Shown here piece by piece: positions 47,637-57,327 of a stretch of 62,145 bases of DNA. The stretch spans positions 1 to 62,145 of the forward strand of contig NZ_BBIT01000026.1 of the NCBI RefSeq assembly GCF_000730625.1, in the 5' to 3' direction. Positions within the stretch are counted from its first letter, which is position 1; every line of letters begins with the position of its first letter. The stretch comes from Pseudomonas oryzihabitans NBRC 102199 (GTDB lineage: Bacteria; Pseudomonadota; Gammaproteobacteria; Pseudomonadales; Pseudomonadaceae). The position numbers were made by a program, and so were the translations under genes. Under the pieces are notes generated by a model. The model saw only the letters and a program-made list of their open reading frames with translations, had not been told where the DNA came from and ran no database searches.

Positions 47637-47650
47637 TCCGGAGCCGAAGG

Positions 47651-47676
47651 CCTCGGCGGCACCCTGGCCGCCGAGG
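47651..47676. terminator. bidirectional hairpin between argF and phzF-like gene
   Basis: CCTCGGCGGC (47651-47660), loop ACCCTG, GCCGCCGAGG (47667-47676): a perfect 10-bp stem, 14 bp after argF and just before the convergent gene's stop. T-run weak (TCTC). Confidence 0.6.
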
Positions 47677-47684
47677 TCTCACCA

Positions 47685-48467
47685 TCACAGCAGCAACTGC
47701 CCGCGCATGACCGTTACCGCGCGTCCGGCGATGCTGACCCTATCCCCTTCCAGCCGACACCTGAGCTGCCCACCCCGCGCCGAAAGCTGCTGGGCGGTGA
47801 GCATCCGCTTGGCCAGTCGCCGCGACCAGTAGGGAATCAGGCTGCAATGCGCCGAACCGGTGACGGGATCCTCATCCACGCCCACCGCCGGGGCGAAGAA
47901 GCGCGACACGAAGTCGACCTCCTGGCCACGCGCGGTCACGATGACGCCCTGCCAGGGCAGCCGGGCGATGGCCGCCAGATCCGGCTTGCAGTCCCGTACC
48001 GCCTGTTCCGATTCCAGCAGCACCAGCAGCTTGTCCGCCGCCAGGGCATCCACCGGCGATACCCGCAGGGCACGCTCCAGTTCGGGGGTCACCCCCAGCT
48101 CCGTGGGCACTAGCGCAGGGAAATCCAGCGCCAGCAGGCCGTCCACTTCGCGAAACACGCGCAGAACGCCCGACTGGCTGATGAACGCCAGGCGGTCGCC
48201 CGCCTCGCCATACACCTCGAACAGGACATGCGCCGCGGCCAGAGTGGCATGGCCACACAGGGGCACCTCGGTCCGCGGGGTAAACCAGCGGATGCGCCAG
48301 GTATCTCCCTCCTGCACTACGAAGGCGGTTTCCGAAAGATTGTGCTCGGTGGCGATCCGCTGCAGCAGCTCGTCGGCTGGCCAGCTGTCCAGGCGGTAGA
48401 CCGCGGCGGGATTGCCGCGAAAGGGCTGATCGGTGAAGGCATCGACCTGATGAAATTCTAGGGGCAT
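47685..48467 (-). CDS. PhzF-family isomerase-like protein
   Basis: Protein of 260 residues with the two-domain diaminopimelate-epimerase-like fold of the PhzF family. Motifs: FHQVDAFTDQPFRGNPAAV, EHNLSETAFVV (with the PhzF catalytic Glu), RIRWFTPRTEVPLCGHATLAA and the second half VDEDPVTGSAHCSLIPYW. Only one member of the family, PhzF, has a known reaction in phenazine synthesis; no phenazine genes are near, so the substrate is unknown. GC content and codon use are normal. Probably a single gene. Confidence 0.88.
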   Translation of the reverse strand: MPLEFHQVDAFTDQPFRGNPAAVYRLDSWPADELLQRIATEHNLSETAFVVQEGDTWRIRWFTPRTEVPLCGHATLAAAHVLFEVYGEAGDRLAFISQSGVLRVFREVDGLLALDFPALVPTELGVTPELERALRVSPVDALAADKLLVLLESEQAVRDCKPDLAAIARLPWQGVIVTARGQEVDFVSRFFAPAVGVDEDPVTGSAHCSLIPYWSRRLAKRMLTAQQLSARGGQLRCRLEGDRVSIAGRAVTVMRGQLLL

Positions 48468-48673
48468 GCGCGCTACCTGAGCAGAAGAAGAAAAACAGCG
48501 AGCGTCGCCGTCGCGCGGGCACCAGACCCCTGATGATCCCTGGCCGCGACGGCTACCTCTTGAGACCTGCCAACGGGCCGGTTGTCGCCAGAAGTCCTAT
48601 GACCAAAATAGCAGGCGGCGTCGCATCGGCAATGAATTGTCGAACGTCGTCACTGTTTTTGCGCTCAGGAGCT

Positions 48674-48702
48674 TTGACAGTTTTCATATTTGAAATTAGA
48701 TT
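48674..48702 (+). promoter_or_regulatory. sigma-70 promoter of glpF
   Basis: Perfect -35 TTGACA (48674-48679), 17-bp spacer, -10 TAGATT (48697-48702). It lies in a conspicuously AT-rich stretch 62 bp before the glpF ATG. The -10 overlaps the GlpR-like operator. Confidence 0.75.
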
Positions 48703-48719
48703 TTCGGTTGCGAACAAAT
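48699..48719. promoter_or_regulatory. GlpR-like operator upstream of glpF
   Basis: TTTTCGGTTGCGAACAAA within 48699-48719 matches the GlpR consensus (WATKTTCGWTAWCGAACAWTW) at about 15 of 20 positions, including the central TTCG...CGAACA. It overlaps the -10 of the glpF promoter, a repressor position. Confidence 0.6.
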
Positions 48720-48763
48720 GGCTCCCCGGCCACCTATAAATACAACAACCACGAGGCTCCTCC

Positions 48764-49636
48764 ATGAGTACTCTTCTCGCTCCAACGCTACGCGGTCAAT
48801 GCATCGCCGAATTCCTCGGCACAGCCCTCCTCATCTTTTTCGGCACAGGTTGCGTGGCGGCCGCGAAGGTCGGCGGTGCCACCCTCGGCCTGTGGGAAAT
48901 CAGCATCATCTGGGGCGTGGGTGTGAGCATGGCGGTCTACCTGTCCGCCGGGGTCTCCGGCGCGCATCTCAGCCCGGCCGTCACCATCGCCCTCTGGCTG
49001 TTCGGCGGCTTCGAAAGACGCAAGGTGCCGGCCTACATCCTGGCTCAGGTCGCCGGTGCCTTCTGCGGCGCGGCTCTGGTCTACGGCCTCTACAGCAGCC
49101 TGTTTTTCGATTATGAACAGGCCCACAACATGGTCCGCGGCAGCCAGGCGAGCCTGGAGCTGGCCGGCGTCTTCTCCACCTATCCCCATCCTTCCCTGTC
49201 GATTGGCCAGGCGTTCCTCGTCGAAGCCGTCATCACCGCGATCCTGCTGGCCATGATCATGGCCCTCACCGACGACGGCAACGGTCTGCCCCGCGGCCCG
49301 CTCGCGCCCCTGCTGATCGGCCTGCTGATCGCCGTGATCGGCGGCTCCATGGGCCCGCTGACCGGCTTCGCCATGAACCCGGCGCGGGATTTCGGACCCA
49401 AGCTGATGACCTTCTTTGCCGGCTGGGGCGAGATCGCCTTCACCGGTGGCCGTGACATCCCCTACTTCCTGGTGCCCATCTTCGGCCCTATCGTCGGTGC
49501 CTGCCTGGGCGCCGCCGGTTACAAGGCGCTGATCTGCCGCCATCTGCCCGGCCTGGCCTCCGGTGCCTGCGACGTTCCGGCCAAGGCCCAGGACAGTGCC
49601 CGCACCGAAGTGACCTCCGCCTCCAAAGCGTCCTGA
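48764..49636 (+). CDS. glpF: glycerol uptake facilitator (aquaglyceroporin)
   Basis: Inner-membrane channel of 290 residues with six predicted helices and two re-entrant half-helices. The second NPA box is normal (GFAMNPARDFGPK), with the Arg of the selectivity filter. The first box reads SGAHLSPAVT, so Asn is replaced by Ser. The GlpF-specific segments FYCLYSNLF-like VYGLYSSLFFDYEQAHN and FTGGRDIPYFLVP are present. The C-terminal tail is long. It heads glpF-glpK and has a promoter and a GlpR-type operator upstream. The start ATG has CGAGG upstream. Confidence 0.93.
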   Translation: MSTLLAPTLRGQCIAEFLGTALLIFFGTGCVAAAKVGGATLGLWEISIIWGVGVSMAVYLSAGVSGAHLSPAVTIALWLFGGFERRKVPAYILAQVAGAFCGAALVYGLYSSLFFDYEQAHNMVRGSQASLELAGVFSTYPHPSLSIGQAFLVEAVITAILLAMIMALTDDGNGLPRGPLAPLLIGLLIAVIGGSMGPLTGFAMNPARDFGPKLMTFFAGWGEIAFTGGRDIPYFLVPIFGPIVGACLGAAGYKALICRHLPGLASGACDVPAKAQDSARTEVTSASKAS

Positions 49637-51175
<1,539 letters not shown>

Positions 51176-51240
51176 GTCGAATCCGACCGGGAGGCGACCG
51201 GCACCTGCCGGGCCGCCTCCCGCAAGGCTCCCCCACCAGG

Positions 51241-51268
51241 CCGGCGTCTTCCGACGCCGGTCTTGCTT
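51241..51268 (+). terminator. intrinsic terminator of glpFK
   Basis: CCGGCGTC (51241-51248), loop TTCC, GACGCCGG (51253-51260), followed by TCTTGCTTT. Another long stem (51188-51196 with 51214-51222) lies between it and the glpK stop. Confidence 0.75.
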
Positions 51269-51346
51269 TGCGCGACAAGCGCTTTCCACCTGGATAGAGC
51301 TACGGCATCCTCTGTGAATTTACTCGATCACCTCAAGGAAGCCGTA

Positions 51347-52111
51347 ATGAGCCTGGCGCCTCGCCAACAGCAGATTCTCGAACTGGTCCGTGAGCGCGGC
51401 TACGTCAGCATCGAAGAGCTGGCCCAGCATTTCTCCGTCACCCCCCAGACGATCCGTCGTGACATCAATCAGCTTGCCGAAGCCGGGCTGCTACGGCGCT
51501 ACCACGGGGGCGCCGCCCATGACTCCAGCGTGGAAAACACCGAATACAGCATGAGAGCGGGCCAGATGCGCGAGGAAAAGCGCCTGATCGCCGAAGCCGT
51601 AGCCGCTGCCGTGCCCGACCACGCCTCGCTGTTCATCAACATCGGCACCACAACCGAGGCCATCGCCCATGCCCTGCTCGGGCATCGCAGCCTCAAGGTC
51701 ATCACCAACAATCTGCACGTGGCCAACATCCTCAGCGCCAAGGACGACTTCGACGTGCTGATCGCCAGCGGCAAGGTGCGCAGCGATGGCGGCGTGGTGG
51801 GCCAGGCCACGGCCGACTTCATCAAGCAGTTCAAGGTCGACTACGCCCTGGTCGGCATCAGTGGCATCGACGAAGACGGCACCCTGCTGGACTTCGACTA
51901 CCAGGAAGTCTGCGTCTCCCAGGCCATCATCCATAACGCCCGCCAGGTGTTTCTCGCCGCCGACTCCAGCAAGTTCGGCCGCAACGCCATGATTCGCCTT
52001 GGCAGCCTGGAACAGATCGACCAGCTGTTCACGGAGCAGGAGCCTTCTCCGGCCTTCGCGCGCTGCCTGCGCGAGTGGCAGGTCAAGGTCGAAGTGGCGC
52101 GTCCGCGCTGA
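51347..52111 (+). CDS. glpR: glycerol-3-phosphate regulon repressor
   Basis: DeoR-family repressor of 254 residues. The N-terminal winged helix-turn-helix reads [51 protein letters not shown]. The effector domain of the sugar-phosphate isomerase fold follows ([39 protein letters not shown]), expected to bind glycerol 3-phosphate. It sits between glpK and glpD as in P. aeruginosa. Operators are seen before glpF and glpD. The ATG at 51347 has AAGGAAG upstream and matches the conserved N-terminus. Confidence 0.95.
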   Translation: MSLAPRQQQILELVRERGYVSIEELAQHFSVTPQTIRRDINQLAEAGLLRRYHGGAAHDSSVENTEYSMRAGQMREEKRLIAEAVAAAVPDHASLFINIGTTTEAIAHALLGHRSLKVITNNLHVANILSAKDDFDVLIASGKVRSDGGVVGQATADFIKQFKVDYALVGISGIDEDGTLLDFDYQEVCVSQAIIHNARQVFLAADSSKFGRNAMIRLGSLEQIDQLFTEQEPSPAFARCLREWQVKVEVARPR

Positions 52112-52223
52112 TCCCTCGAGGCGACGACCATTCGTCGCCTCGCCTCTGTCTATATTCGTTTTTTTTCGTTTTAGCGGTCTTAAGCCACAGGCTTGGCTAG
52201 AACCTGAGTTTTTGCTGGGCTAT

Positions 52224-52244
52224 TATGTTCGAAACCGAATAATT
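52224..52244. promoter_or_regulatory. GlpR operator upstream of glpD
   Basis: TATGTTCGAAACCGAATAAT (from 52224) matches the GlpR consensus at about 17 of 20 positions. A further half-site TTATGTTCG follows at 52243-52251. A possible extended -10 (TATTAT, 52221-52226) overlaps it. It is 24 bp before the glpD start. Confidence 0.75.
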
Positions 52245-52267
52245 ATGTTCGTTTCACAGGAGGCATC

Positions 52268-53797
52268 ATGGCCCAGGCACCCACTGCAACTCCCCGGACT
52301 TACGATCTCGCCGTCATCGGCGGTGGCATCAACGGTGTAGGCATCGCGGCCGATGCAGCCGGTCGGGGTCTGTCGGTGTTTCTCTGTGAACGCGACGACC
52401 TGGCGAGCCATACCTCTTCCGCCAGCAGCAAGCTGATCCATGGTGGCTTGCGCTACCTGGAACATCACGAATTCCGCCTAGTGCGCGAAGCCCTCGCCGA
52501 GCGTGAGGTGCTGCTGGCCAAGGCGCCCCATATCGTCAAGCCGATGCGCTTCGTCCTGCCCCACCGTCCGCACCTGCGTCCGGCCTGGATGATCCGTGCC
52601 GGTCTCTTCCTTTATGACCACCTCGGCAAGCGCGAAAAGCTGCCGGGCTCCCGTGGCCTGAAGTTCGATGCCCAGGGGCCGCTCAAGGCCCAGATCAAGC
52701 GCGGCTTCGAATATTCCGATTGCTGGGTGGACGACGCCCGCCTGGTGGTGCTCAACGCCATGCAGGCGCGCGACAAGGGTGCCGACATCCTCACCCGCAC
52801 CCGCTGCGTCAGCGCCCGGCGCGTCGAGGGTCACTGGGAAGTCGAGGTCGAGGGGCCCCAGGGCCGCCAGCAGATCCGCGCCAAGGGCCTGGTCAATGCC
52901 GCCGGCCCCTGGGTCGCCAGCTTCATCCGCCAGGACCTGCAGCAGAAGTCGCCCTATGGCATCCGCCTGATCCAGGGCAGCCACGTCATCGTGCCCAAGC
53001 TGTACGAAGGCGAGCAGGCCTACATCATGCAGAACGAAGACCGCCGTATCGTCTTCGCCATCCCCTACCTCGGCCAGTACACCATGGTGGGGACCACGGA
53101 TCGCGAGTACCAGGGCGATCCGGCCAAGGTGACCATCACCGACCAGGAAATCGACTACGTCCTCGGTGTGGCCAACGCCCACTTCCGCAAGCAGCTCAGC
53201 CGCGACGATGTGCTGCACACCTTTTCCGGTGTGCGCCCGCTGTGCGACGACGAATCGGACAACCCCTCGGCCATCACCCGTGACTACACCCTGTCGCTGG
53301 CCGAGGAACAGGGCGCGCCGCTGCTGTCGGTGTTCGGTGGCAAGCTGACCACCTACCGCAAGCTGGCCGAATCGGCCATGGCGCAGCTGCAGCCTTTCTT
53401 TCCGCAGCTGGGCAACAGCTGGACCGCGTCGGCACCGCTGCCCGGTGGCGAGCAGATGACTACGCCCCAGGCGCTGACCCGCGAATTGCTGGACAAGGTC
53501 AGCGGCCTGACGCCCGCCCTGGCACAACGCTGGGCGACCACCTACGGCAGCCGCGTCTGGACCCTGCTGGGCGATGCGCGCTCCGTGGAGGAGCTGGGTG
53601 CGGTGCTAGGCGCCGATCTGCATGTGCGTGAGGTGGAATACCTGCAGCGTCACGAGTGGGTCACTCGCGCCGATGACGTGCTCTGGCGGCGGACCAAGCT
53701 GGGCCTGGTGTTCACCGACGCCGAGCGGACGGCCCTGGAAGACTTCCTGGCGCAGTCGGAACCGGCCCAGGCCACCAAGGGCAGCAACGCGGCCTGA
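52268..53797 (+). CDS. glpD: aerobic glycerol-3-phosphate dehydrogenase
   Basis: Membrane-associated FAD enzyme of 509 residues that oxidises glycerol 3-phosphate to dihydroxyacetone phosphate and feeds electrons to ubiquinone. Motifs: the FAD fold DLAVIGGGINGVGIAADAAGRG, SSASSKLIHGGLRYLE, LVNAAGPW, MVGTTDREY and FSGVRPL. Complete and standard length. AGGAGGC precedes the ATG. It has its own GlpR operator and completes the glycerol regulon of this region. A glpM gene, present next to glpD in P. aeruginosa, is not here. Confidence 0.97.
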   Translation: MAQAPTATPRTYDLAVIGGGINGVGIAADAAGRGLSVFLCERDDLASHTSSASSKLIHGGLRYLEHHEFRLVREALAEREVLLAKAPHIVKPMRFVLPHRPHLRPAWMIRAGLFLYDHLGKREKLPGSRGLKFDAQGPLKAQIKRGFEYSDCWVDDARLVVLNAMQARDKGADILTRTRCVSARRVEGHWEVEVEGPQGRQQIRAKGLVNAAGPWVASFIRQDLQQKSPYGIRLIQGSHVIVPKLYEGEQAYIMQNEDRRIVFAIPYLGQYTMVGTTDREYQGDPAKVTITDQEIDYVLGVANAHFRKQLSRDDVLHTFSGVRPLCDDESDNPSAITRDYTLSLAEEQGAPLLSVFGGKLTTYRKLAESAMAQLQPFFPQLGNSWTASAPLPGGEQMTTPQALTRELLDKVSGLTPALAQRWATTYGSRVWTLLGDARSVEELGAVLGADLHVREVEYLQRHEWVTRADDVLWRRTKLGLVFTDAERTALEDFLAQSEPAQATKGSNAA

Positions 53798-53812
53798 GAC
53801 CCGGGAAGAGTT

Positions 53813-53841
53813 GTCTCCGAGTGGGCAATCCGCTCGGGGAC
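53813..53841 (+). terminator. hairpin downstream of glpD
   Basis: GTCTCCGAGTGG (53813-53824), loop GCAAT, CCGCTCGGGGAC (53830-53841): 12 bp with two G-T pairs, 16 bp after the stop. No T-run, so tentative. Confidence 0.45.
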
Positions 53842-53907
53842 GGTCGGAACTCACCCGGCAATCGAACCGGCAAGGACTGGCCAGAGGCGTCAGAGCATAG
53901 GCAGCAC

Positions 53908-53924
53908 CATGAAAAGTCTTCATG
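53908..53924. promoter_or_regulatory. MetR box upstream of metR
   Basis: CATGAA-AAGTC-TTCATG: a 17-bp dyad containing a perfect MetR consensus TGAA-N5-TTCA (53910-53922). It is 29 bp before the metR ATG, consistent with autoregulation. Confidence 0.7.
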
Positions 53925-53952
53925 ATGCGCCTTTGTCTCCAGTACCAGCGCC

Positions 53953-54858
53953 ATGTTCGAACTCCGTCACCTGAAAACCCTGCATGCTCTCCGTGAATCC
54001 TCCAGCCTGGTGGAAGCCGCAGAGCGATTGCACCTGACCCAGTCCGCGCTCTCCCATCAGTTCAAGGAACTGGAAGAGCGCCTGGGGACCCCGCTGTTCA
54101 TCCGCAAGACCAAACCCATTCGCTTCACCAGTGCCGGCCTGCGGCTGCTGCAGACCGCAGACGCGGTGTTGCCGCACCTGCGCAGTGCCGAGCGGGACCT
54201 GGCGCGTCTGGTCGGGGGTACGGCGGGTCGCCTGCACATGGCCATCGAATGCCACAGCTGCTTCCAGTGGCTGATGCCGACCATTGACCAGTTTCGTGAT
54301 TCCTGGCCGGAAGTGGAGCTGGACCTGGCCTCCGGCTTTTCCTTCGCGCCCCTGCCGGCGCTGGCCCGTGGCGATCTGGACCTGGTGGTGACGGCCGATC
54401 CGGTCGACCTCTCGGGGGTGACCTATGTGCCGCTGTTCACCTACGAGGCCCTGCTCGCGGTAGCTAACCAGCATCCGCTGGCGCAGCGGCCCTATATCGT
54501 CCCCGAGGATCTCGCCCAGGAAACGCAGATCACCTATCCGGTGGAGCGCGATCGGCTGGATATCTTCACCCGCTTCCTCGATCCGGCCGATGTCGAGCCG
54601 CTGTCGGTGCGCACGGCGGAGATGACGGTGATGATGCTGCAGCTGGTGGCCTCGGGGCGTGGCGTCTGCTGCCTGCCCAACTGGGCGATCCACGAGTACA
54701 GCTCGCGCGGCTATGTGACCGCGCGGCGGCTGGGCGAGAAAGGGCTCTATGCGGCGATCCGCGAAGACATGCTGGAGGCGCCCTTCATGCAGGATTTCCT
54801 GCTGACCGCCAAGGACACCTCCTTCGCCACCCTGGAAGGGGTCAGCAGCGCGCGCTGA
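53953..54858 (+). CDS. metR: LysR-type methionine regulator MetR
   Basis: LysR-family regulator of 301 residues. The N-terminal helix-turn-helix is FELRHLKTLHALRESSSLVEAAERLHLTQSALSHQFKELEERLGTPLF, with the QSALSHQ recognition segment typical of MetR. The effector domain includes MAIECHSCFQWLMPTIDQF, a MetR-specific signature for homocysteine sensing. In E. coli MetR activates metE, metF and metH; none lies in this window. Its own MetR box is directly upstream. The start is the ATG giving MFELRHL. Confidence 0.93.
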   Translation: MFELRHLKTLHALRESSSLVEAAERLHLTQSALSHQFKELEERLGTPLFIRKTKPIRFTSAGLRLLQTADAVLPHLRSAERDLARLVGGTAGRLHMAIECHSCFQWLMPTIDQFRDSWPEVELDLASGFSFAPLPALARGDLDLVVTADPVDLSGVTYVPLFTYEALLAVANQHPLAQRPYIVPEDLAQETQITYPVERDRLDIFTRFLDPADVEPLSVRTAEMTVMMLQLVASGRGVCCLPNWAIHEYSSRGYVTARRLGEKGLYAAIREDMLEAPFMQDFLLTAKDTSFATLEGVSSAR

Positions 54859-54882
54859 GCCGGCGCGCTGCTCGCGAGGGGC

Positions 54883-55143
54883 TTACTTGCTGTTGCCGCC
54901 CGGGAAGCCGGCAAACTTCTTGTTGAAGCTGGAGACCCGACCTTCGACCTTCATCTGGCGCTGCTCACCGGTATAGATGGGGTGCGAGGCGCTGGATACG
55001 TCGAGGCTGATGTAGGGATAGGTCTCGCCTTCGTATTCCTGGGTACGGTCGCTCTCGGCGGTGGAGCGGATCAGGAAGTAGGTGTCCGAAGTGGTGTCGT
55101 GGAACAGCACGGGACGATAGTTGGGATGGATACCGGGTTTCAT
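54883..55143 (-). CDS. rpmE2: type B ribosomal protein L31 (zinc-independent)
   Basis: Ribosomal protein of 86 residues, the C-minus L31 paralogue: it begins [17 protein letters not shown] and contains no cysteine, so cannot hold zinc. In many bacteria this form replaces the zinc-containing L31 when zinc is scarce, freeing metal. A Zur-like box lies 52-74 bp upstream, as expected. The C-terminal part [12 protein letters not shown] is the family signature. ATG at 55143 follows AGGAGACGCCTC. Single gene. Confidence 0.95.
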   Translation of the reverse strand: MKPGIHPNYRPVLFHDTTSDTYFLIRSTAESDRTQEYEGETYPYISLDVSSASHPIYTGEQRQMKVEGRVSSFNKKFAGFPGGNSK

Positions 55144-55194
55144 GAGGCGTCTCCTGGTCTGGGCGCCCGAGACGGGATGTCTCCTGCGCACCGA

Positions 55195-55217
55195 TTAAAG
55201 ATACATTATAACATATA
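55195..55217. promoter_or_regulatory. Zur-like box upstream of rpmE2
   Basis: An AT-rich element containing TACATTATAACATA agrees at about 15 of 22 positions with the gammaproteobacterial Zur consensus (ATGTTATA-n-TATAACAT); the right half TATAACAT is perfect. It is 52-74 bp before the rpmE2 start. Confidence 0.6.
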
Positions 55218-55541
55218 AAGGTCGTTTTTGCAGCCTCGCCTGTGACGGTGACGGCAGCCATGGCCTTTGCAATGGAACCATCCGCCGCGCGCGGGGCTCG
55301 TAACCTGAGGCCCTGACCGGCGGTACCCCACCCTCTCTGAGACCCGCTGTCGGTCGGTGCGTGCGTTCAGGCCCGCGGCGCCAGACAGACGAACTGTCCG
55401 CCCCCTGCCCTGTTCACCCGCACAGCGCCCCTGCATTGGCTTCTCAAGGATGGCGAGAAGTCCACACGCATTGGATGCGCACGCCGGGTTCGGGACTGAA
55501 CTCACCGCGCCGCATCCCAAGGATTCAAGAGGCACAGCACC

Positions 55542-57314
55542 ATGTGCGGCATCGCCGGAGAGCTTCGTTTCGATCGTCAACCTGCATCCATCAGCGCGGT
55601 GGAGCGCATCACCCACCGCCTCGAACAGCGCGGCCCCGACGCCTGGGGTTTCCATAGCCAGGGGCCGGTCGCCCTGGGCCATCGGCGGCTGAAGATCATG
55701 GATCTGGCGGAAGCCTCGGGCCAACCCATGATCGAGCCCGAGCTGGGGCTGTCGATGGTGTTCAACGGCGCCATCTACAACTACCCGGAACTGCGCAGCG
55801 AGCTGGAAGCCAAGGGTTACCGCTTCCACTCCGGCGGCGATACCGAGATCCTGCTCAAGGCCTATCACGCCTGGGGCAAGGCCATGTTGCCCAAGCTCAA
55901 TGGCATGTTCGCCTTCGCCATCTGGGAGCGCGACAGCGGTCGGCTGTTCATCGCCCGGGATCGCCTGGGCATCAAGCCGCTGTACCTGTCCTTTACCGAC
56001 AAGCGCCTGAGATTCGCCTCCAGCCTGCCCGCGCTGCTGGAAGCCGGTGACATCGACACCCGCATCGATCCGGTCGCCCTCAACCACTACCTGAATTTCC
56101 ATGCCGTGGTGCCCGCGCCGCGCACCATCCTGCAGGGCGTGCAGAAGTTGCCCCCGGCGACCTGGATGACTGTGGACGCCTCCGGCCAGCAGCACCAGGA
56201 AACCTGGTGGACCCTGGACTACGGTCCCCACGAAGACGAGCGTCGCTACACCCTGGACGACTGGGCCGAACGGGTCCTGCATGGCCTCAAGGACGCCGTG
56301 GCGATCCGCCAGCGGGCGGCGCGCGAGGTGGGGGTGCTGCTTTCCGGCGGGGTGGATTCCAGTCTGCTGGTCGGCCTGCTGCACGATTCGGGGGTAAAGG
56401 ACCTGCTGACCTTCTCCATCGGCTTCGAAGATGCCGGCGGCGAGCGCGGCGACGAATTCCAGTATTCCGACCTGATCGCCAATCACTACGGCACCCGCCA
56501 CCACCAGTTGCGCATCGCCGAGGACGAGATCATCCAGCAGCTGCCGCGCGCCTTCTCGGCCATGAGCGAGCCGATGGTGAGCCATGACTGCATCGCCTTC
56601 TACCTGCTGTCGCGGGAGGTCTCCAAGCACTGCAAGGTGGTGCAGAGCGGCCAGGGCGCGGACGAACTCTTCGCCGGCTACCACTGGTATCCCCAGGTGC
56701 ATGGCGCCGCCGATCCCTTCGCCGCCTACCGCGCCGCCTTCTTCGATCGCGACTATGCCCAGTACGCCGCCACCGTGCAGGCCGGCGTGCGCCTGGAGGA
56801 AGACGCCGCCGAGACCTTCGTCCGCCAGCACTTCGCCAAGCCCGGCGCCAGCGCCGGCGTCGACAAGGCCCTGCGCCTGGACAGCACCGTGATGCTGGTG
56901 GACGACCCGGTCAAGCGGGTCGACAACATGACCATGGCCTGGGGCCTGGAAGCCCGGGTGCCCTTCCTCGACTATCGCCTGGCCGAACTCTCGGCACGCA
57001 TCCCCGCCGAATTCAAGCTGGGCGACGGCGGCAAGCAGGTGCTCAAGGCGGCAGCGCGCAAGGTCATTCCCCAGGAAGTCATCGACCGGCCCAAGGGCTA
57101 TTTCCCGGTGCCGGGCCTCAAGCACCTGGAAGGCAACACCCTGACCTGGGTGCGGGAACTGCTGCTGGACCCGAGCCAGGATCGCGGCCTGTTCGAGACC
57201 GCCGAGATCGATCGCCTGCTGACCAATCCGGCCGACCGCATCACCCCCCTGCGCGGTTCCAAGCTCTGGCAACTCGCGGCGCTCAACCTCTGGCTGAGCG
57301 AGCACGGACTGTAA
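55542..57314 (+). CDS. asnO: N-acetylglutaminylglutamine amidotransferase (NAGGN synthesis)
   Basis: Asparagine synthetase-like enzyme of 590 residues. The N-terminal class II glutamine amidotransferase domain starts with the catalytic Cys in MCGIAGELRF and includes THRLEQRGPDAWG and NGAIYNYPELR. The ATP-pyrophosphatase domain has VLLSGGVDSSLLVG. It amidates the dipeptide made by Ngg, giving N-acetylglutaminylglutamine amide, an osmoprotectant. The genes asnO and ngg were described in Sinorhizobium and P. aeruginosa. The start is fixed by Cys2. It is 13 bp before ngg and heads the three-gene operon. No osmotic promoter motif is recognised upstream. Confidence 0.93.
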   Translation: MCGIAGELRFDRQPASISAVERITHRLEQRGPDAWGFHSQGPVALGHRRLKIMDLAEASGQPMIEPELGLSMVFNGAIYNYPELRSELEAKGYRFHSGGDTEILLKAYHAWGKAMLPKLNGMFAFAIWERDSGRLFIARDRLGIKPLYLSFTDKRLRFASSLPALLEAGDIDTRIDPVALNHYLNFHAVVPAPRTILQGVQKLPPATWMTVDASGQQHQETWWTLDYGPHEDERRYTLDDWAERVLHGLKDAVAIRQRAAREVGVLLSGGVDSSLLVGLLHDSGVKDLLTFSIGFEDAGGERGDEFQYSDLIANHYGTRHHQLRIAEDEIIQQLPRAFSAMSEPMVSHDCIAFYLLSREVSKHCKVVQSGQGADELFAGYHWYPQVHGAADPFAAYRAAFFDRDYAQYAATVQAGVRLEEDAAETFVRQHFAKPGASAGVDKALRLDSTVMLVDDPVKRVDNMTMAWGLEARVPFLDYRLAELSARIPAEFKLGDGGKQVLKAAARKVIPQEVIDRPKGYFPVPGLKHLEGNTLTWVRELLLDPSQDRGLFETAEIDRLLTNPADRITPLRGSKLWQLAALNLWLSEHGL

Positions 57315-57327
57315 GGGCGGAACACCC

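Noticed and set aside
48553-48765. 70-codon leftward frame upstream of glpF
   Set aside because: It overlaps the glpF promoter and GlpR operator and has no good start signal.
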